DNA of 64,000 nt, taken from contig JAHPZE010000010.1 in assembly GCA_019058365.1 (NCBI GenBank), positions 62,001 through 126,000 on the forward strand. Reading direction: 5' to 3'. A program made the translations under genes and the position numbers. Origin of the DNA: Promethearchaeota archaeon (GTDB lineage Archaea > Asgardarchaeota > Lokiarchaeia > Sigyniarchaeales > SOKP01). Under the pieces are notes generated by a model, which saw only the letters and a program-made list of their open reading frames with translations, was not told the DNA's origin and searched no databases. Positions 54,937 to 64,000 of this stretch are shown in pieces. Position 1 is the first letter of the stretch. Every line of letters starts with the position of its first letter.

Positions 54937-56496
54937 TTATTCATATTCTATTGTGCTTGGAGGCTTGTTTGAAATATCATAGACCGTGCGGTTTATTCCT
55001 TTAACTTCATTAACAATTCTAGTTCCAATTCTTTCAAGAAGATCCCAATCTAATTTCGAAAAATTTGCTGTCATAGCATCCATTGATTCAACTATTCTTA
55101 TAGAACATATATACTCGTAAGTTCGATAATCACCCATTATTCCGACAGTCTTCAAAGGAAGAAATACACAAAAAGCTTGCCAGATTTTATCATAAATCCC
55201 TGCCTTTCTAATCTCTTCTATTAGTATCTCATCTGCATTCCTTAAAATTGTAAGTTTCTCTTTATCGATTGGACCTATTATTCTTACTGCTAATCCAGGT
55301 CCAGGAAATGGATGACGATTTATTATATAATTTGGTAAACCTAATTCTAAACCAACTTTCCTAACTTCATCTTTATATAAATCTCTTAAGGGTTCTATTA
55401 CCTTTAATTTCATATTATCTGGTAGGGTAATGTTATGATGAGATTTAATCTTAGCTGAAACTTTACTTGTAGTACTAGTTTCAACACGATCAGGGTAAAT
55501 TGTACCCTGCGCGAGATACTTAATATCTGGATAAACCTTCTCTAAATCAAGAGTTTTAGTTTCAAAAACTTCTATGAATGTGTGTCCAATAATACGACGT
55601 TTTTCCTCTGGATCTTCAATATTTATAAGCTTTTTTAGAAAAAGATCTTCAGCATCAACATAATGAAAATTTTTAAATTTTAATTTTTCTCTAAATGTTT
55701 GCTGAACTTCATTTTCTTCATTCTTTCTTAATACTCCATTATTCACAAAAATGCAATGTAATCGATCACCTATTGCTTTATGAAGAAGAACGGCAGTTAC
55801 GGAAGAATCAACCCCTCCACTTAATCCTAAAATGACTTTATTATCGGGACCAATCTCTCTTCTTATTTCTTGGACAGACCTATCAATCCATCCTTTCAGT
55901 TTCCATTCTTTTTTGCAATTAGCAATTTTAAAAATGAAATTTTCTAATATTTTATTTCCATTTGGAGTATTTGAGACTTCTGGGTGGAACTGAATACCAT
56001 ATAATAATTTTTCTTGATTTCCATAAGCTGCTACTGGACATGTATCAGTTTTAGCATATTCTTTAAATCCATCAGCAATCTTGGTGATTTGGTCACCATG
56101 AGACATCCACACTATTTGTTCTTTTTCTAATGAATCAAATAGTAAATTTGGTTCTAAAATTATAAGATTTGATCTTCCATATTCCTTAGTTTCTTTAGAT
56201 TCAACCTTGCCTCCTAATAAATGCATAATTAAATGATGACCATAACAAATTCCTAAAACTGGAATTTTCTTTTCAGTTGTAAATTGAAAAAATTCTTGGT
56301 CCAATTTTGGGTCATTCTTATCGTAAACACTGCCAGGACCACCTGAAAGTATAATAGCTTTAGGATTCTTTTTTTTCAATTTTTCAAGATTTACATCAAA
56401 AGGTAAAATTTCAGAAAATACTCCCAAATCTCGTATTCGGCGAGTAATCAAATGTGCATATTGACCACCAAAGTCTAATACGATAATAATATCCAT
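54937..56496 (-). CDS. guaA: GMP synthase (glutamine-hydrolysing)
   Basis: 519 residues with both halves fused, as in bacteria, whereas many archaea split them. Class I amidotransferase: ILSGGPGSVYD, catalytic Cys in GICYGHHLIMHLLGG, and HPEVSNT. ATP pyrophosphatase: LGLSGGVDSSVTAVLLHKAI. C-terminal dimer domain: RHPFPGPGLAVRIIGP and KPPSTIEYE end. It turns XMP, glutamine and ATP into GMP. It diverges from the Nfn pair across a 353-bp region with a dyad at 56720. Confidence 0.97.
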   Translation of the reverse strand: MDIIIVLDFGGQYAHLITRRIRDLGVFSEILPFDVNLEKLKKKNPKAIILSGGPGSVYDKNDPKLDQEFFQFTTEKKIPVLGICYGHHLIMHLLGGKVESKETKEYGRSNLIILEPNLLFDSLEKEQIVWMSHGDQITKIADGFKEYAKTDTCPVAAYGNQEKLLYGIQFHPEVSNTPNGNKILENFIFKIANCKKEWKLKGWIDRSVQEIRREIGPDNKVILGLSGGVDSSVTAVLLHKAIGDRLHCIFVNNGVLRKNEENEVQQTFREKLKFKNFHYVDAEDLFLKKLINIEDPEEKRRIIGHTFIEVFETKTLDLEKVYPDIKYLAQGTIYPDRVETSTTSKVSAKIKSHHNITLPDNMKLKVIEPLRDLYKDEVRKVGLELGLPNYIINRHPFPGPGLAVRIIGPIDKEKLTILRNADEILIEEIRKAGIYDKIWQAFCVFLPLKTVGIMGDYRTYEYICSIRIVESMDAMTANFSKLDWDLLERIGTRIVNEVKGINRTVYDISNKPPSTIEYE

Positions 56497-56849
56497 GATT
56501 ACATAATTTTGAGGAGTTATTAAGATATGATGCTAAAAATATTTAAATTATATTTAATATTCTGGAAACAATTTATTCTTAATATTATAAAGGGTTTTTT
56601 AGAAAATAAATTTTTTCAATTAGTCAATGACTTTTTTTTAAGTAATGCTTTTAATTACTTTGACATACAATAATAAATCACTTTAAATTGATTTCTATAT
56701 TCAAATCGTAAGCGAAATTGGGGAAGGAATTCCCCTAACTATTGGATATAAGAAAATATTTTTTTAAATTAAATTATACCTTCAATTAGAGAATGATTTT
56801 TTATTTAATATTAAATGAGGATTAATACCATAAATTAAAATGATTTATA
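56497..56849. other. Divergent promoter region between guaA and the Nfn pair
   Basis: No gene. Contains TTTAAATTG (56682) and the dyad at 56720. The leader between the dyad and ATG 56850 is about 115 bases, long for an archaeon. Confidence 0.4.
56720..56735. promoter_or_regulatory. GGGA-N6-TCCC dyad, site 3 (Nfn pair)
   Basis: GGGGAAGGAATTCCCC, 38 bases after a TATA-like TTTAAATTG (56682). The strongest of three sites; also within reach of guaA on the other strand. Confidence 0.55.
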
Positions 56850-57719
56850 ATGCCTTATAAAATTTTAAAAAAAGTCTCGCTTGGAAACAGTGGTACATTA
56901 TTTGAAATGGATATATTAGCACCATTAATTGCTAAAAAAGCATATGCAGGGAATTTTATATTAATGAGAATTAATGAGACAGGTGAGAGAATTCCTCTTA
57001 CCATTGCGGATTATGACAGAGTAAAAGGGGTTATTACGCTTGTAATTCAAGTGGTTGGAAAATCAACTTTATTACTTTCTCATCAAAATGAAGGGGATGA
57101 GATTTTAGATGTAGTAGGGCCTTTAGGTAATAAAATACATATAGAGAAATATGAACACCCAATAATAATAATCGGTGGTGGTGTAGGGATTGCTCCTTGT
57201 TATCCTCAAGCAAAAGAATTAACACAAGCGGGTAATAAAATCATCTCAATATTAGGAGCTCGAACGAAAGATCTCATATTTTGGAGAGAACGAATGGCTG
57301 ATGTTAGTGAAAAAGTTATAATTTGTACTAATGATGGAAGCGAAGGAATTGAAGGATTTGTTACTGAACCACTAAGAAATATAATTAGTAAAGATAAAAT
57401 TAGCTTAGCCATAGCAATAGGTCCAATGATAATGATGAAAAACGTTGCAAAACTAACAAGTGGGATTGAAGAATTACCACGTGTAAAAACCTTCGTATCT
57501 TTAAATACTATAATGATAGATGGAACTGGAATGTGTGGAGGATGTCGATTTCCTGCAAAAGATGGTCAAATTCATTTTGCTTGTGTTGAGGGTCCCGATG
57601 TTGATGGACATATTGTAAACTTTGATATTTTATTAAACAGAGAAAAAAGATTTGCTGAATTTGAAAAAAAATCCTATGATATCTATAAAAGAGAATGCAA
57701 GAATTTAAAAATAGGATAA
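56850..57719 (+). CDS. nfnA: NfnA/SudB-like FAD-NAD(P) and 2Fe-2S subunit
   Basis: 289 residues of the ferredoxin-NADP reductase/dihydroorotate dehydrogenase electron-transfer family: FAD part with RIPLTIADYD and the NAD(P) part with IIIGGGVGIAPCYPQAKEL; the C-terminal DGTGMCGGCRFP ... FACVEGP holds the 2Fe-2S cysteines. With the next gene, 15 bases on, it forms an NfnAB (NADH-dependent reduced ferredoxin:NADP oxidoreductase) or sulfide dehydrogenase-like enzyme that bifurcates electrons between ferredoxin, NADH and NADPH. Confidence 0.85.
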   Translation: MPYKILKKVSLGNSGTLFEMDILAPLIAKKAYAGNFILMRINETGERIPLTIADYDRVKGVITLVIQVVGKSTLLLSHQNEGDEILDVVGPLGNKIHIEKYEHPIIIIGGGVGIAPCYPQAKELTQAGNKIISILGARTKDLIFWRERMADVSEKVIICTNDGSEGIEGFVTEPLRNIISKDKISLAIAIGPMIMMKNVAKLTSGIEELPRVKTFVSLNTIMIDGTGMCGGCRFPAKDGQIHFACVEGPDVDGHIVNFDILLNREKRFAEFEKKSYDIYKRECKNLKIG

Positions 57720-57734
57720 AAGAGGAATTATAAA

Positions 57735-59123
57735 TTGAAGATTCCAAGACAAAAAATGAGAGAACAGGATCCATCAGAAAGAATTCATAATTTTTCAGAA
57801 GTTGCTTTAGGTTTTACTGAAGAGATGGCTAAAATAGAAGTAGAAAGATGTCTACAATGTGGTGACCCCAAATGTGTTAATGGATGTCCTGTCAATATTG
57901 ACATCCCAAATTTTATCAGATTAATTAAGGAAGATAATTTACTAGAAGCAATTCGCAGTATAAAAGATTATAATATTTTACCTGCGATATGTGGAAGAGT
58001 TTGTCCTCAAGAAGTCCAATGTGAAAAAGCTTGCATCTTAAGTAAAAGGTGGGAACCCGTAGCAATCGGGGCACTTGAGAGATATGTTGCAGACTGGGAA
58101 AGAAAGAATCAATTAAAGGAATGTCCCGACTGTGAGGCTCCAAATAATATAAAAGTTGCAGTAATCGGATCAGGACCTGCTGGTCTCACTTGTGCTGCTG
58201 ATCTTGCTAGATATGGATTTGATGTAACGATTTTTGAAGCGTTTCATAAAGGGGGTGGTGTTTTAGTTTATGGGATACCAGAATTTCGACTTCCTAAAGA
58301 GATTGTTGAGGATGAAATCGAGACTTTAAAAATGCTAGGGATTAAGGTGGAATATAATAAGATTATTGGAAAAACATTGATGATTGAGGATTTGAAGGAA
58401 ATGGGCTTTAAAGCATTATTTATTAGTGTGGGAGCAGGATTACCTTTAATGAGAAAAATTCCAGGAATGAATTTAAATGGCGTTTTAACGGCGAACGAAT
58501 TCTTGACACGAACGAATTTAATGAAAGCATATAAATTTCCGGAGTATGATACTCCCATCAAAATAGGAAAAGTTATCACCATCATTGGTGGGGGCAATAC
58601 TGCTTTAGATTCTGCTCGTGTTGCATTACGACTCGGTGCAGAAAAAGTTATTATCGTATATAGACGAACTGAATCTGAAATGCCAGCTAGAAAAGAAGAA
58701 TATCATCATGCCGTTGAGGAGGGGATCGAATTTCAATTTTTAACAAATCCAGTAAGATTTTTGGGAGATAATAGTGGAAATGTAGAGAAAATCGAAGTTC
58801 TTAAAATGAAATTAGGTGAACTAGATGCTTCTGGAAGACCAAGACCAAATCCTATTGAAAATTCAGAATATTTAATAAATTGTGATACTGTCATTATAGC
58901 AATTGGTACAAATGCAAATCCAATTTTAACAAAATCAATCCCGAAATTAAAATTAACTAAATGGGGTTATATTGATGCTGATGAAGAAGGTAAAACAAAT
59001 ATAGAAGATGTTTTTGCCGGTGGAGATATCGTAACAGGGTCAGCAACAGTTATTAGTGCTATGGGCGCTGGAAGACAAGCAGCTAAAGCTATGAATGCAT
59101 TTTTGAGATCTAAATTTCTGTGA
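57735..59123 (+). CDS. nfnB: NfnB/GltA-like NADPH-binding, FeS flavoprotein subunit
   Basis: 462 residues. N-terminal 4Fe-4S domain (CLQCGDPKCVNGCPVNIDIP, CGRVCPQEVQCEKAC), then two dinucleotide folds: IGSGPAGLTCAADLARYGFD and IIGGGNTALDSARVALRLGA, and the C-terminal FAGGDIVTGSATVISAMGAG. Start is TTG 57735 after AGAGGA; no better start lies near. The same fold is the small subunit of NADPH glutamate synthase, so it may serve both NfnA and the glutamate synthase at 51322. Confidence 0.9.
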   Translation: MKIPRQKMREQDPSERIHNFSEVALGFTEEMAKIEVERCLQCGDPKCVNGCPVNIDIPNFIRLIKEDNLLEAIRSIKDYNILPAICGRVCPQEVQCEKACILSKRWEPVAIGALERYVADWERKNQLKECPDCEAPNNIKVAVIGSGPAGLTCAADLARYGFDVTIFEAFHKGGGVLVYGIPEFRLPKEIVEDEIETLKMLGIKVEYNKIIGKTLMIEDLKEMGFKALFISVGAGLPLMRKIPGMNLNGVLTANEFLTRTNLMKAYKFPEYDTPIKIGKVITIIGGGNTALDSARVALRLGAEKVIIVYRRTESEMPARKEEYHHAVEEGIEFQFLTNPVRFLGDNSGNVEKIEVLKMKLGELDASGRPRPNPIENSEYLINCDTVIIAIGTNANPILTKSIPKLKLTKWGYIDADEEGKTNIEDVFAGGDIVTGSATVISAMGAGRQAAKAMNAFLRSKFL

Positions 59124-59332
59124 AAATTTAAAATCAGATGCTTTACTATTGGAACATACTTTCTGTGTGGGAAAGATCTGGGAAATCCACCAAAGTAAAC
59201 TTTAATTTCTATTACTTTATTTAATTAATTATTATTTAATTTAATTAAATAGAAATATAAAATTTCTTCAGAAAAATTATATTTAATGTTTCTAAAATTG
59301 AAAAAAATTCAATTCAGACACAAATAAAAAAA

Positions 59333-60595
59333 GTGAAATCTAAGATGAGTGAAATTTTAGATCCCTTCAAAATTTCTCAAAAACAACTTTTTAACGCATG
59401 TAAATTGGCTAATTATGAAAGTGAAATTTATAACGCTTTAAGTGAACCCGAGAGATTCGTTGAGATTAAAATTACAATGAAAATGGACGATGGGACATTA
59501 AAAACCTTTAAAGGTTTTAGATCTCAATATAACTCAGCAAGAGGTCCTATGAAAGGAGGTATTAGATGGCATCCTGAAGAAAGTGCTTCCCTTGTTAAAG
59601 CTTTATCCGCTTGGATGACATGGAAGACAGCTTGCGTTGATATTCCCTTAGGAGGTGCAAAAGGAGGAATCATCTGTAACCCTAAAGAAATGAGTAATCG
59701 AGAACTTGAAACTCTTGCTAGAAGTTATATTAGACACCTTGCTGATTTTATTGGGCCTAACATTGATGTTCCAGCGCCAGATGTTTACACAAATCCACAG
59801 ATCATGGCCTGGATGATGGATGAATATGAAAATGTAGTCCGTAGGCATGCACCTTCAGTTATCACAGGAAAACCTTTACCTATAGGGGGTAGTGCTGGTA
59901 GATCAATCGCTACAGCCAAAGGAGGAGTTTTTACGGTTAGAGAAGCGGCGAATGATATTGGTTTAAAGTTAAATGGTGCAACCGCAGTAATTCAAGGATA
60001 TGGAAATGCAGGGTCTTGGGCAGCAAAACTACTTAATGATGATTTTGGCTGTAAAATAATAGCAGTTTCTGATTCTAGAGGAGGAATTTATAATAAAGAT
60101 GGAATAGATCCTCATGCTGCAGCAGAATTTAAAGAAAAAACAAGATCAGTTGTTGGGTTAAAAGGCACTAATGAAATTTCAAATGAAGAATTATTAGAAT
60201 TAGAATGTGACGTATTAATACCTGCTGCACTAGAAAATGTTATCACAAGGAAAAATGCTAATAACATTAATACAAAAATAATAGCGGAACTTGCTAATGG
60301 ACCAACAACACCCGATGCTGATCAAACTTTATTTGAAAAAGGAGTACTTATGATTCCGGACTTCCTTTGTAATGCTGGTGGAGTTACAGTATCTTATTTT
60401 GAAATGGTTCAAGGTTATTATCTATATTTCTGGACAGAGAAAGAAGTTTTTGAAGCTTTAGATCGCGTAATGACACGAGCTTATCGATCAACAGTTGAAC
60501 AAGCTCAAAATTTCAACACTCACAATCGTATGGGTGCTTACATGATATCTCTCGAAAGAGTGTTGACAGCAATGCGCCTGAGAGGGTGGATTTAA
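59333..60595 (+). CDS. gdhA: Glutamate dehydrogenase (hexameric)
   Basis: 420 residues, normal for archaeal enzymes. [33 protein letters not shown] (catalytic Lys), [19 protein letters not shown], and the Rossmann loop [15 protein letters not shown]. It interconverts glutamate and 2-oxoglutarate plus ammonia; coenzyme not decidable. GTG 59333 or ATG 59345 may be the start; no clear ribosome binding site, so the message may have a very short leader. Confidence 0.95.
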   Translation: MKSKMSEILDPFKISQKQLFNACKLANYESEIYNALSEPERFVEIKITMKMDDGTLKTFKGFRSQYNSARGPMKGGIRWHPEESASLVKALSAWMTWKTACVDIPLGGAKGGIICNPKEMSNRELETLARSYIRHLADFIGPNIDVPAPDVYTNPQIMAWMMDEYENVVRRHAPSVITGKPLPIGGSAGRSIATAKGGVFTVREAANDIGLKLNGATAVIQGYGNAGSWAAKLLNDDFGCKIIAVSDSRGGIYNKDGIDPHAAAEFKEKTRSVVGLKGTNEISNEELLELECDVLIPAALENVITRKNANNINTKIIAELANGPTTPDADQTLFEKGVLMIPDFLCNAGGVTVSYFEMVQGYYLYFWTEKEVFEALDRVMTRAYRSTVEQAQNFNTHNRMGAYMISLERVLTAMRLRGWI

Positions 60596-60649
60596 ACATA
60601 TATTAATTAATTTTTTAATTTTACTTTTTCTCTCTTATTTAAATTTATT

Positions 60650-61951
60650 TTATCCAAAAATAGATACAAGGATTAATAAAAATATTATAGAAAGCACGAG
60701 ATGAATTAATGCAAAAGAACCACCCATCTTCAATAAACGTTTATAACTCATATTTTCCACACCTGAATCTCTTGCTATTTTTAGAGTCATCATATCACAA
60801 GCAGCTCCTTGGGGTATGAAATTCCCTCCTAGATTAATTCCAATAATAAAGGCAAAAAACAAAGGAACAGAAGAAAAATAAAAGGGGGCACTTATTAGTG
60901 TTCTTATGATTGGTATGAAAATTAAAGCTGTGGGTGTATTAGCTACAACACCAGAAATAAAGCTGATAATGATTAGTATAAGAAATGATAACAAAAAGGG
61001 ATTAAAAGCAGCAAAAGGAATTAATTCAAATAATTCTTGAAATCCCGCTTTTAACATGCAACCTATTACAACATATAAGCTTATAAAGAAAAAGATAATT
61101 TCCCATTCAATATCCTTTAAAAGATCGCTCATGGATTTCTTTGTATAACGTTTATTAGCCAAAACTAATATTAAGGCAGAAATTACGGCTGTTAAATATA
61201 AAATTGGAAGTATCGCAAATAACACAATTGTTATTATAATTGTAATACCATTAAAATAAAACATTTTTTTATTTTTTACCATAATATCTGTGTCAATTAA
61301 ATCTATTACAAATTTTTTTTGAAGATCGTCAATTTTTGGCTCTTTCCTCAAAATATATCTGTCTATGAGAAAAATTGTTATAAACAATAAAAAAAAAGAA
61401 AAAATCCAATAAAATTGTATGAAATAGAGAGTATCTAAGTTAAATGCTGTAGAGATTATAATATTTTCTCCACTCGAGAATGGTGTGATAATTGAGCCAA
61501 TATTAATACAAATTGTCATCCCTAACAAATATGTTCCGGCTCGAATTTTTAAGAAATGACAAAGTCTCACTACTATAGGAGCTAAGATTAAAACAACTAC
61601 AACATCACTTATTATTGATGCTAATAAAGTAGTGATTATGCAGAGGAGCCAGAAAAAAATTCTCTGTTCTCCTTTTGATAATTTAAAAAGTTTTACAGCT
61701 ACAAATTCTAAAATATTGGAATCTTGAGCTATTTTAGTTATAAGACTCATACTTAAAATTATTATGATAGCTTCCCATTGAATAACACCAATAAAGTAGT
61801 TAATTCCTATACCTTTTACTAAACCTGTAATGGTGGCAGCAATAAAACAACAGATTAGAGAAATAGCAACGAAATCAAGATTAGATTTCGAATAACTTAG
61901 AATTATTAAAATGAATAATACAAAAATGATTATTAGTAGTACAAGGTCCAT
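60650..61951 (-). CDS. ArsB/NhaD (ion transporter superfamily) membrane transporter
   Basis: 433 residues with about 11 hydrophobic helices. Two repeat-related segments carry SDVVVVLILAPIVVRLCHFL and SGVVANTPTALIFIPIIRTL, the helix-break regions with the N-T-P and S-D motifs of this fold, plus GANLGGNFIPQGAA-like GINLGGNFIPQGAACDMMTL near the end. Substrate (Na+/H+, arsenite, dicarboxylate) cannot be told from sequence. No ars genes nearby. Confidence 0.8.
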   Translation of the reverse strand: MDLVLLIIIFVLFILIILSYSKSNLDFVAISLICCFIAATITGLVKGIGINYFIGVIQWEAIIIILSMSLITKIAQDSNILEFVAVKLFKLSKGEQRIFFWLLCIITTLLASIISDVVVVLILAPIVVRLCHFLKIRAGTYLLGMTICINIGSIITPFSSGENIIISTAFNLDTLYFIQFYWIFSFFLLFITIFLIDRYILRKEPKIDDLQKKFVIDLIDTDIMVKNKKMFYFNGITIIITIVLFAILPILYLTAVISALILVLANKRYTKKSMSDLLKDIEWEIIFFFISLYVVIGCMLKAGFQELFELIPFAAFNPFLLSFLILIIISFISGVVANTPTALIFIPIIRTLISAPFYFSSVPLFFAFIIGINLGGNFIPQGAACDMMTLKIARDSGVENMSYKRLLKMGGSFALIHLVLSIIFLLILVSIFG

Positions 61952-62124
61952 TGTTTTTATAAGTTAATCATTAGAAGTCAATTAATAAGTTAAATAAATA
62001 TCTTCTAATAAATCTATTTGAAAGAACACAGTTTTACTTTTAAAAGGAATTCATTAAAATTTTCAATGTGACTATCGAAATCTTATTTTTAAATCTTGGT
62101 AATGAAAAATTGATTGAATTAAAC

Positions 62125-62970
62125 TTATTTTATTAAAAAAAGTTTCAGTAAAAATGTAAACAAATTCAAATCATTTAAAAGGTTAAAATTTGATAATAAA
62201 TAATCAAAAATATTTTCTTCAATGAAATATTTTAAACTTGAGTAATACCCTTCTACACTTTTAAGTATTTCAACAATTCGCCTAATTAGATTTATAATTT
62301 GTTTTTCTACAAGGTACATATCACTATTCATTGGATTAATGCCAATAATATTGAATCCTGTTTTTCGTTCAAAAGTTATATTGCTCAATTCAGGATTTTT
62401 CTTTACAATTTCCAGATTTGAATAGGTTTTAAACATGTCCTCAATTCTTTCATAAATAATTTGCTTTTTCTCTTCGGGCAAATGACCCTCTATTACATTG
62501 ATGACTAAATTTAATATTTGCTGAAAAATTCCTAGAATGTCAAAGAATTCAGCAACATCTGTGATACGTTCTGCTTGTTTCCACTGAGTATAATATTCAT
62601 CAATAATGTATTCAAAGGGTTGATATACGTCAACATTTCCTGCCCATTTACCTTTCCAGCGGTTTTTTTCATTCGCATATTGCTGAATAAATGTATACCT
62701 TATCACATCTAAGCGAGCTCTTAACATATCACTAGTTACTTCTTTAGAATCTGCTGCTATAAACAACAAATTTGTTTCCTTATCACTTATATAGACCCAT
62801 CTAAGGCCTCCCATTTCAATTGAATCTATTCCTTGTTTAAATTCAACAATAGTGAATTGATTTAGAGCAGTAAGGAGTCCCGATACTAAATCTTCATTTA
62901 CAGGAAAATCCATATAAGATTTATAAACCAAAGTAATTCCTGAGTCCCCTTCCATAATCCAGATATTCAT
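62125..62970 (-). CDS. Longin-like Asgard protein (281 aa)
   Basis: Residues 1-100 (MNIWIMEGDSGITLVYKSYM, GLLTALNQFTIVEFKQGIDS, GLRWVYISDKETNLLFIAAD, LRARLDVIRYTFIQQY) follow the longin/roadblock-like pattern common in Asgard genomes next to GTPase systems. The rest is helical with no known motif and ends hydrophobic (LFTFLLKLFLIK), perhaps a membrane-touching helix. May act with small GTPases at membranes. Confidence 0.7.
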   Translation of the reverse strand: MNIWIMEGDSGITLVYKSYMDFPVNEDLVSGLLTALNQFTIVEFKQGIDSIEMGGLRWVYISDKETNLLFIAADSKEVTSDMLRARLDVIRYTFIQQYANEKNRWKGKWAGNVDVYQPFEYIIDEYYTQWKQAERITDVAEFFDILGIFQQILNLVINVIEGHLPEEKKQIIYERIEDMFKTYSNLEIVKKNPELSNITFERKTGFNIIGINPMNSDMYLVEKQIINLIRRIVEILKSVEGYYSSLKYFIEENIFDYLLSNFNLLNDLNLFTFLLKLFLIK

Positions 62971-63045
62971 TATTCAACCCTATTTTTTCAAATCACACCA
63001 ATAAATGTTAATCCTTTATATTAATTAATATCTTATATATTAAAT

Positions 63046-63537
63046 CTATAATAAATCATCTAAAGAATGTATTTTTAACCATCGGTCTAGATTTCGCAAC
63101 ATATCTGTAATTTTAGTTCTCAATGCGAGTTCTGCTGCGTTTTTTCCGATTAAACCAAGAAAATCACTACTCAGTCTAAAATTGGTTATAAAAACCCCAA
63201 TTTTTGATTTATTATTCGAAATTGCCTTTATCCGCATGTGTCCCTCTAATTCTTTGATGTCCTTGTTGTTTCGAACATTTAATTCGATTAACCGTCCTTT
63301 TCCTCCTTCTTGTTCACCTTTGTCTTGTAAAACTAATTCTCCTTCCATCTCAATTTTAATATTGATAATCTCGTCTATAATTATAGTATGTAATACATTA
63401 GGGGCAATAAACTCTGCATTCATTTTTTTGGCAGGATTAACAGTAAGCCAAAACGCTGGTTTATAAACAGCTTTTATAAATGAATCTTTATTGCAGTTTT
63501 CTATTTCCACAACTTTTGAAATTATGTTATTTGACAC
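63046..63537 (-). CDS. SRPBCC-like hypothetical protein (163 aa)
   Basis: Strand-rich with a last long helix (LALRTKITDMLRNLDRWLKI), as in the START/SRPBCC helix-grip fold that binds lipids. It lies 76 bases upstream of the longin-like gene on the same strand. Family call is weak. Confidence 0.5.
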   Translation of the reverse strand: MSNNIISKVVEIENCNKDSFIKAVYKPAFWLTVNPAKKMNAEFIAPNVLHTIIIDEIINIKIEMEGELVLQDKGEQEGGKGRLIELNVRNNKDIKELEGHMRIKAISNNKSKIGVFITNFRLSSDFLGLIGKNAAELALRTKITDMLRNLDRWLKIHSLDDLL

Positions 63538-63711
63538 AGAAAATCTAACTTTAATTTGTTTATATAGGTATAATGATGAATGCTTTTTAGCTTTTTGAAA
63601 TTTTAATATTTAGATGATGGCTCAGTCTTCCTCAATTTTATCACAGTGGAATCATTTTAAAAATATTTTTCATCATAGCCAATATCGATCTGCTATTATA
63701 TATATAAACAA

Positions 63712-63915
63712 TTAAGGAGTTCGAAATAATTTACTTCCTTCTATATCATTTTCTTCTTTACAATGAGGACATATCCAGATTTCATTATTTTTCTTAACAG
63801 AATTAATACAATCATGACAAATAGCGATATCACATATACAATAATGAGTGTTTTCCATATTATTAGCACAACTTTTACCACAGCTAAAACAAACAGGAGG
63901 CGTTCTTTCTGACAT
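63712..63915 (-). CDS. RING-like zinc-finger protein (67 aa)
   Basis: CFSCGKSC ... HYCICDIAICHDCIN ... WICPHC: eight Cys/His ligands in a cross-brace-like order (C-x2-C, C-x-C, C-x2-C, C-x2-C). Asgard genomes carry RING-like proteins in ubiquitin systems, but no ubiquitin, E1 or E2 gene is in the window. A simple treble-clef finger is the alternative. Confidence 0.6.
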   Translation of the reverse strand: MSERTPPVCFSCGKSCANNMENTHYCICDIAICHDCINSVKKNNEIWICPHCKEENDIEGSKLFRTP

Positions 63916-64000
63916 TTTTTTTGTAATATTCGTTTTTAATTATTCTTTATTATACTTTTAATTTTAAGTATTATATTATTTTAATTATTAAATATAAGTT

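Noticed and set aside
59169-59200. GGGAAA direct repeats upstream of glutamate dehydrogenase as a fourth nitrogen dyad
   Set aside because: They are direct, not inverted, and lie far upstream of any TATA-like box, unlike the three real dyads.

Overview
This is an AT-rich (roughly 70 percent A+T) archaeal window. Asgard signatures suggest a Lokiarchaeia-like genome: Ras/Rab-like small GTPases, a longin-like protein, a membrane-anchored protein with a GOLD/Kre9-like extracellular part and zinc-ribbon tail, a RING-like zinc-finger protein, archaeal BRE/TATA promoters and GGAGGTG-type ribosome binding sites. This placement is inference from gene content. I saw no rRNA or tRNA gene.

Region 1 (1-14.2 kb) is a type III (III-D-like) CRISPR locus entered from its 3' side. 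It holds the end of a RAMP protein, a Csx19-like protein and a large TIGR03986-type RAMP protein, then five CARF-type genes: two NE0113/Csx14-like, one CARF-like on the minus strand, one Csm6-like CARF-HEPN ribonuclease, and one HFX_2341-like CARF-wHTH regulator. It also has a decayed second copy of the Csm6-like gene, a dead DDE transposase, an MNT-HEPN pair, a degenerate five-repeat CRISPR array, and a VapBC pair with a palindromic operator. No cas10, cas1 or cas2 lies inside the window.

Region 2 (14-43 kb) is an accessory region rich in small, duplicated and decaying genes. Its core is a module present three times: a PAS-domain protein facing tail-to-tail into a small AbrB-like protein, twice next to an odd small GTPase that lacks the usual G3 residues. 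A 20-bp dyad (TATARRR-N2-YYYTATA) recurs six times, with a seventh partial copy, in front of the GTPases, AbrB-like genes, a secreted protein and a PH-like membrane protein, suggesting one regulon. Also here are ribbon-helix-helix-like genes, a response-regulator receiver, a probable structured RNA, a radical-SAM gene broken inside its cluster motif, and two HEPN-like genes.

Region 3 (43.5-49.7 kb) has a double-PAS protein, two copies of a 310-bp repeat derived from a surface-protein tail, a compact three-gene operon (PIN nuclease, unknown protein, Rad50-like zinc-hook ATPase) that resembles a defence system, and an Lrp/AsnC regulator.

Region 4 (50-64 kb) is conserved metabolism and cell biology: FMN glutamate synthase, PepF-like peptidase, GMP synthase, an NfnA/NfnB-like pair, glutamate dehydrogenase, an ArsB/NhaD-type transporter, a longin-like protein, an SRPBCC-like protein and a RING-like protein. 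A GGGA-N6-TCCC dyad sits at the same distance from the TATA box in front of the glutamate synthase, the Nfn pair and a small zinc-ribbon operon, suggesting shared nitrogen control.

Two window-wide oddities: many genes carry single frameshifts (often in homopolymers) or in-frame stops, and at least six genes have their ribosome binding site in front of ATT or ATA instead of ATG.
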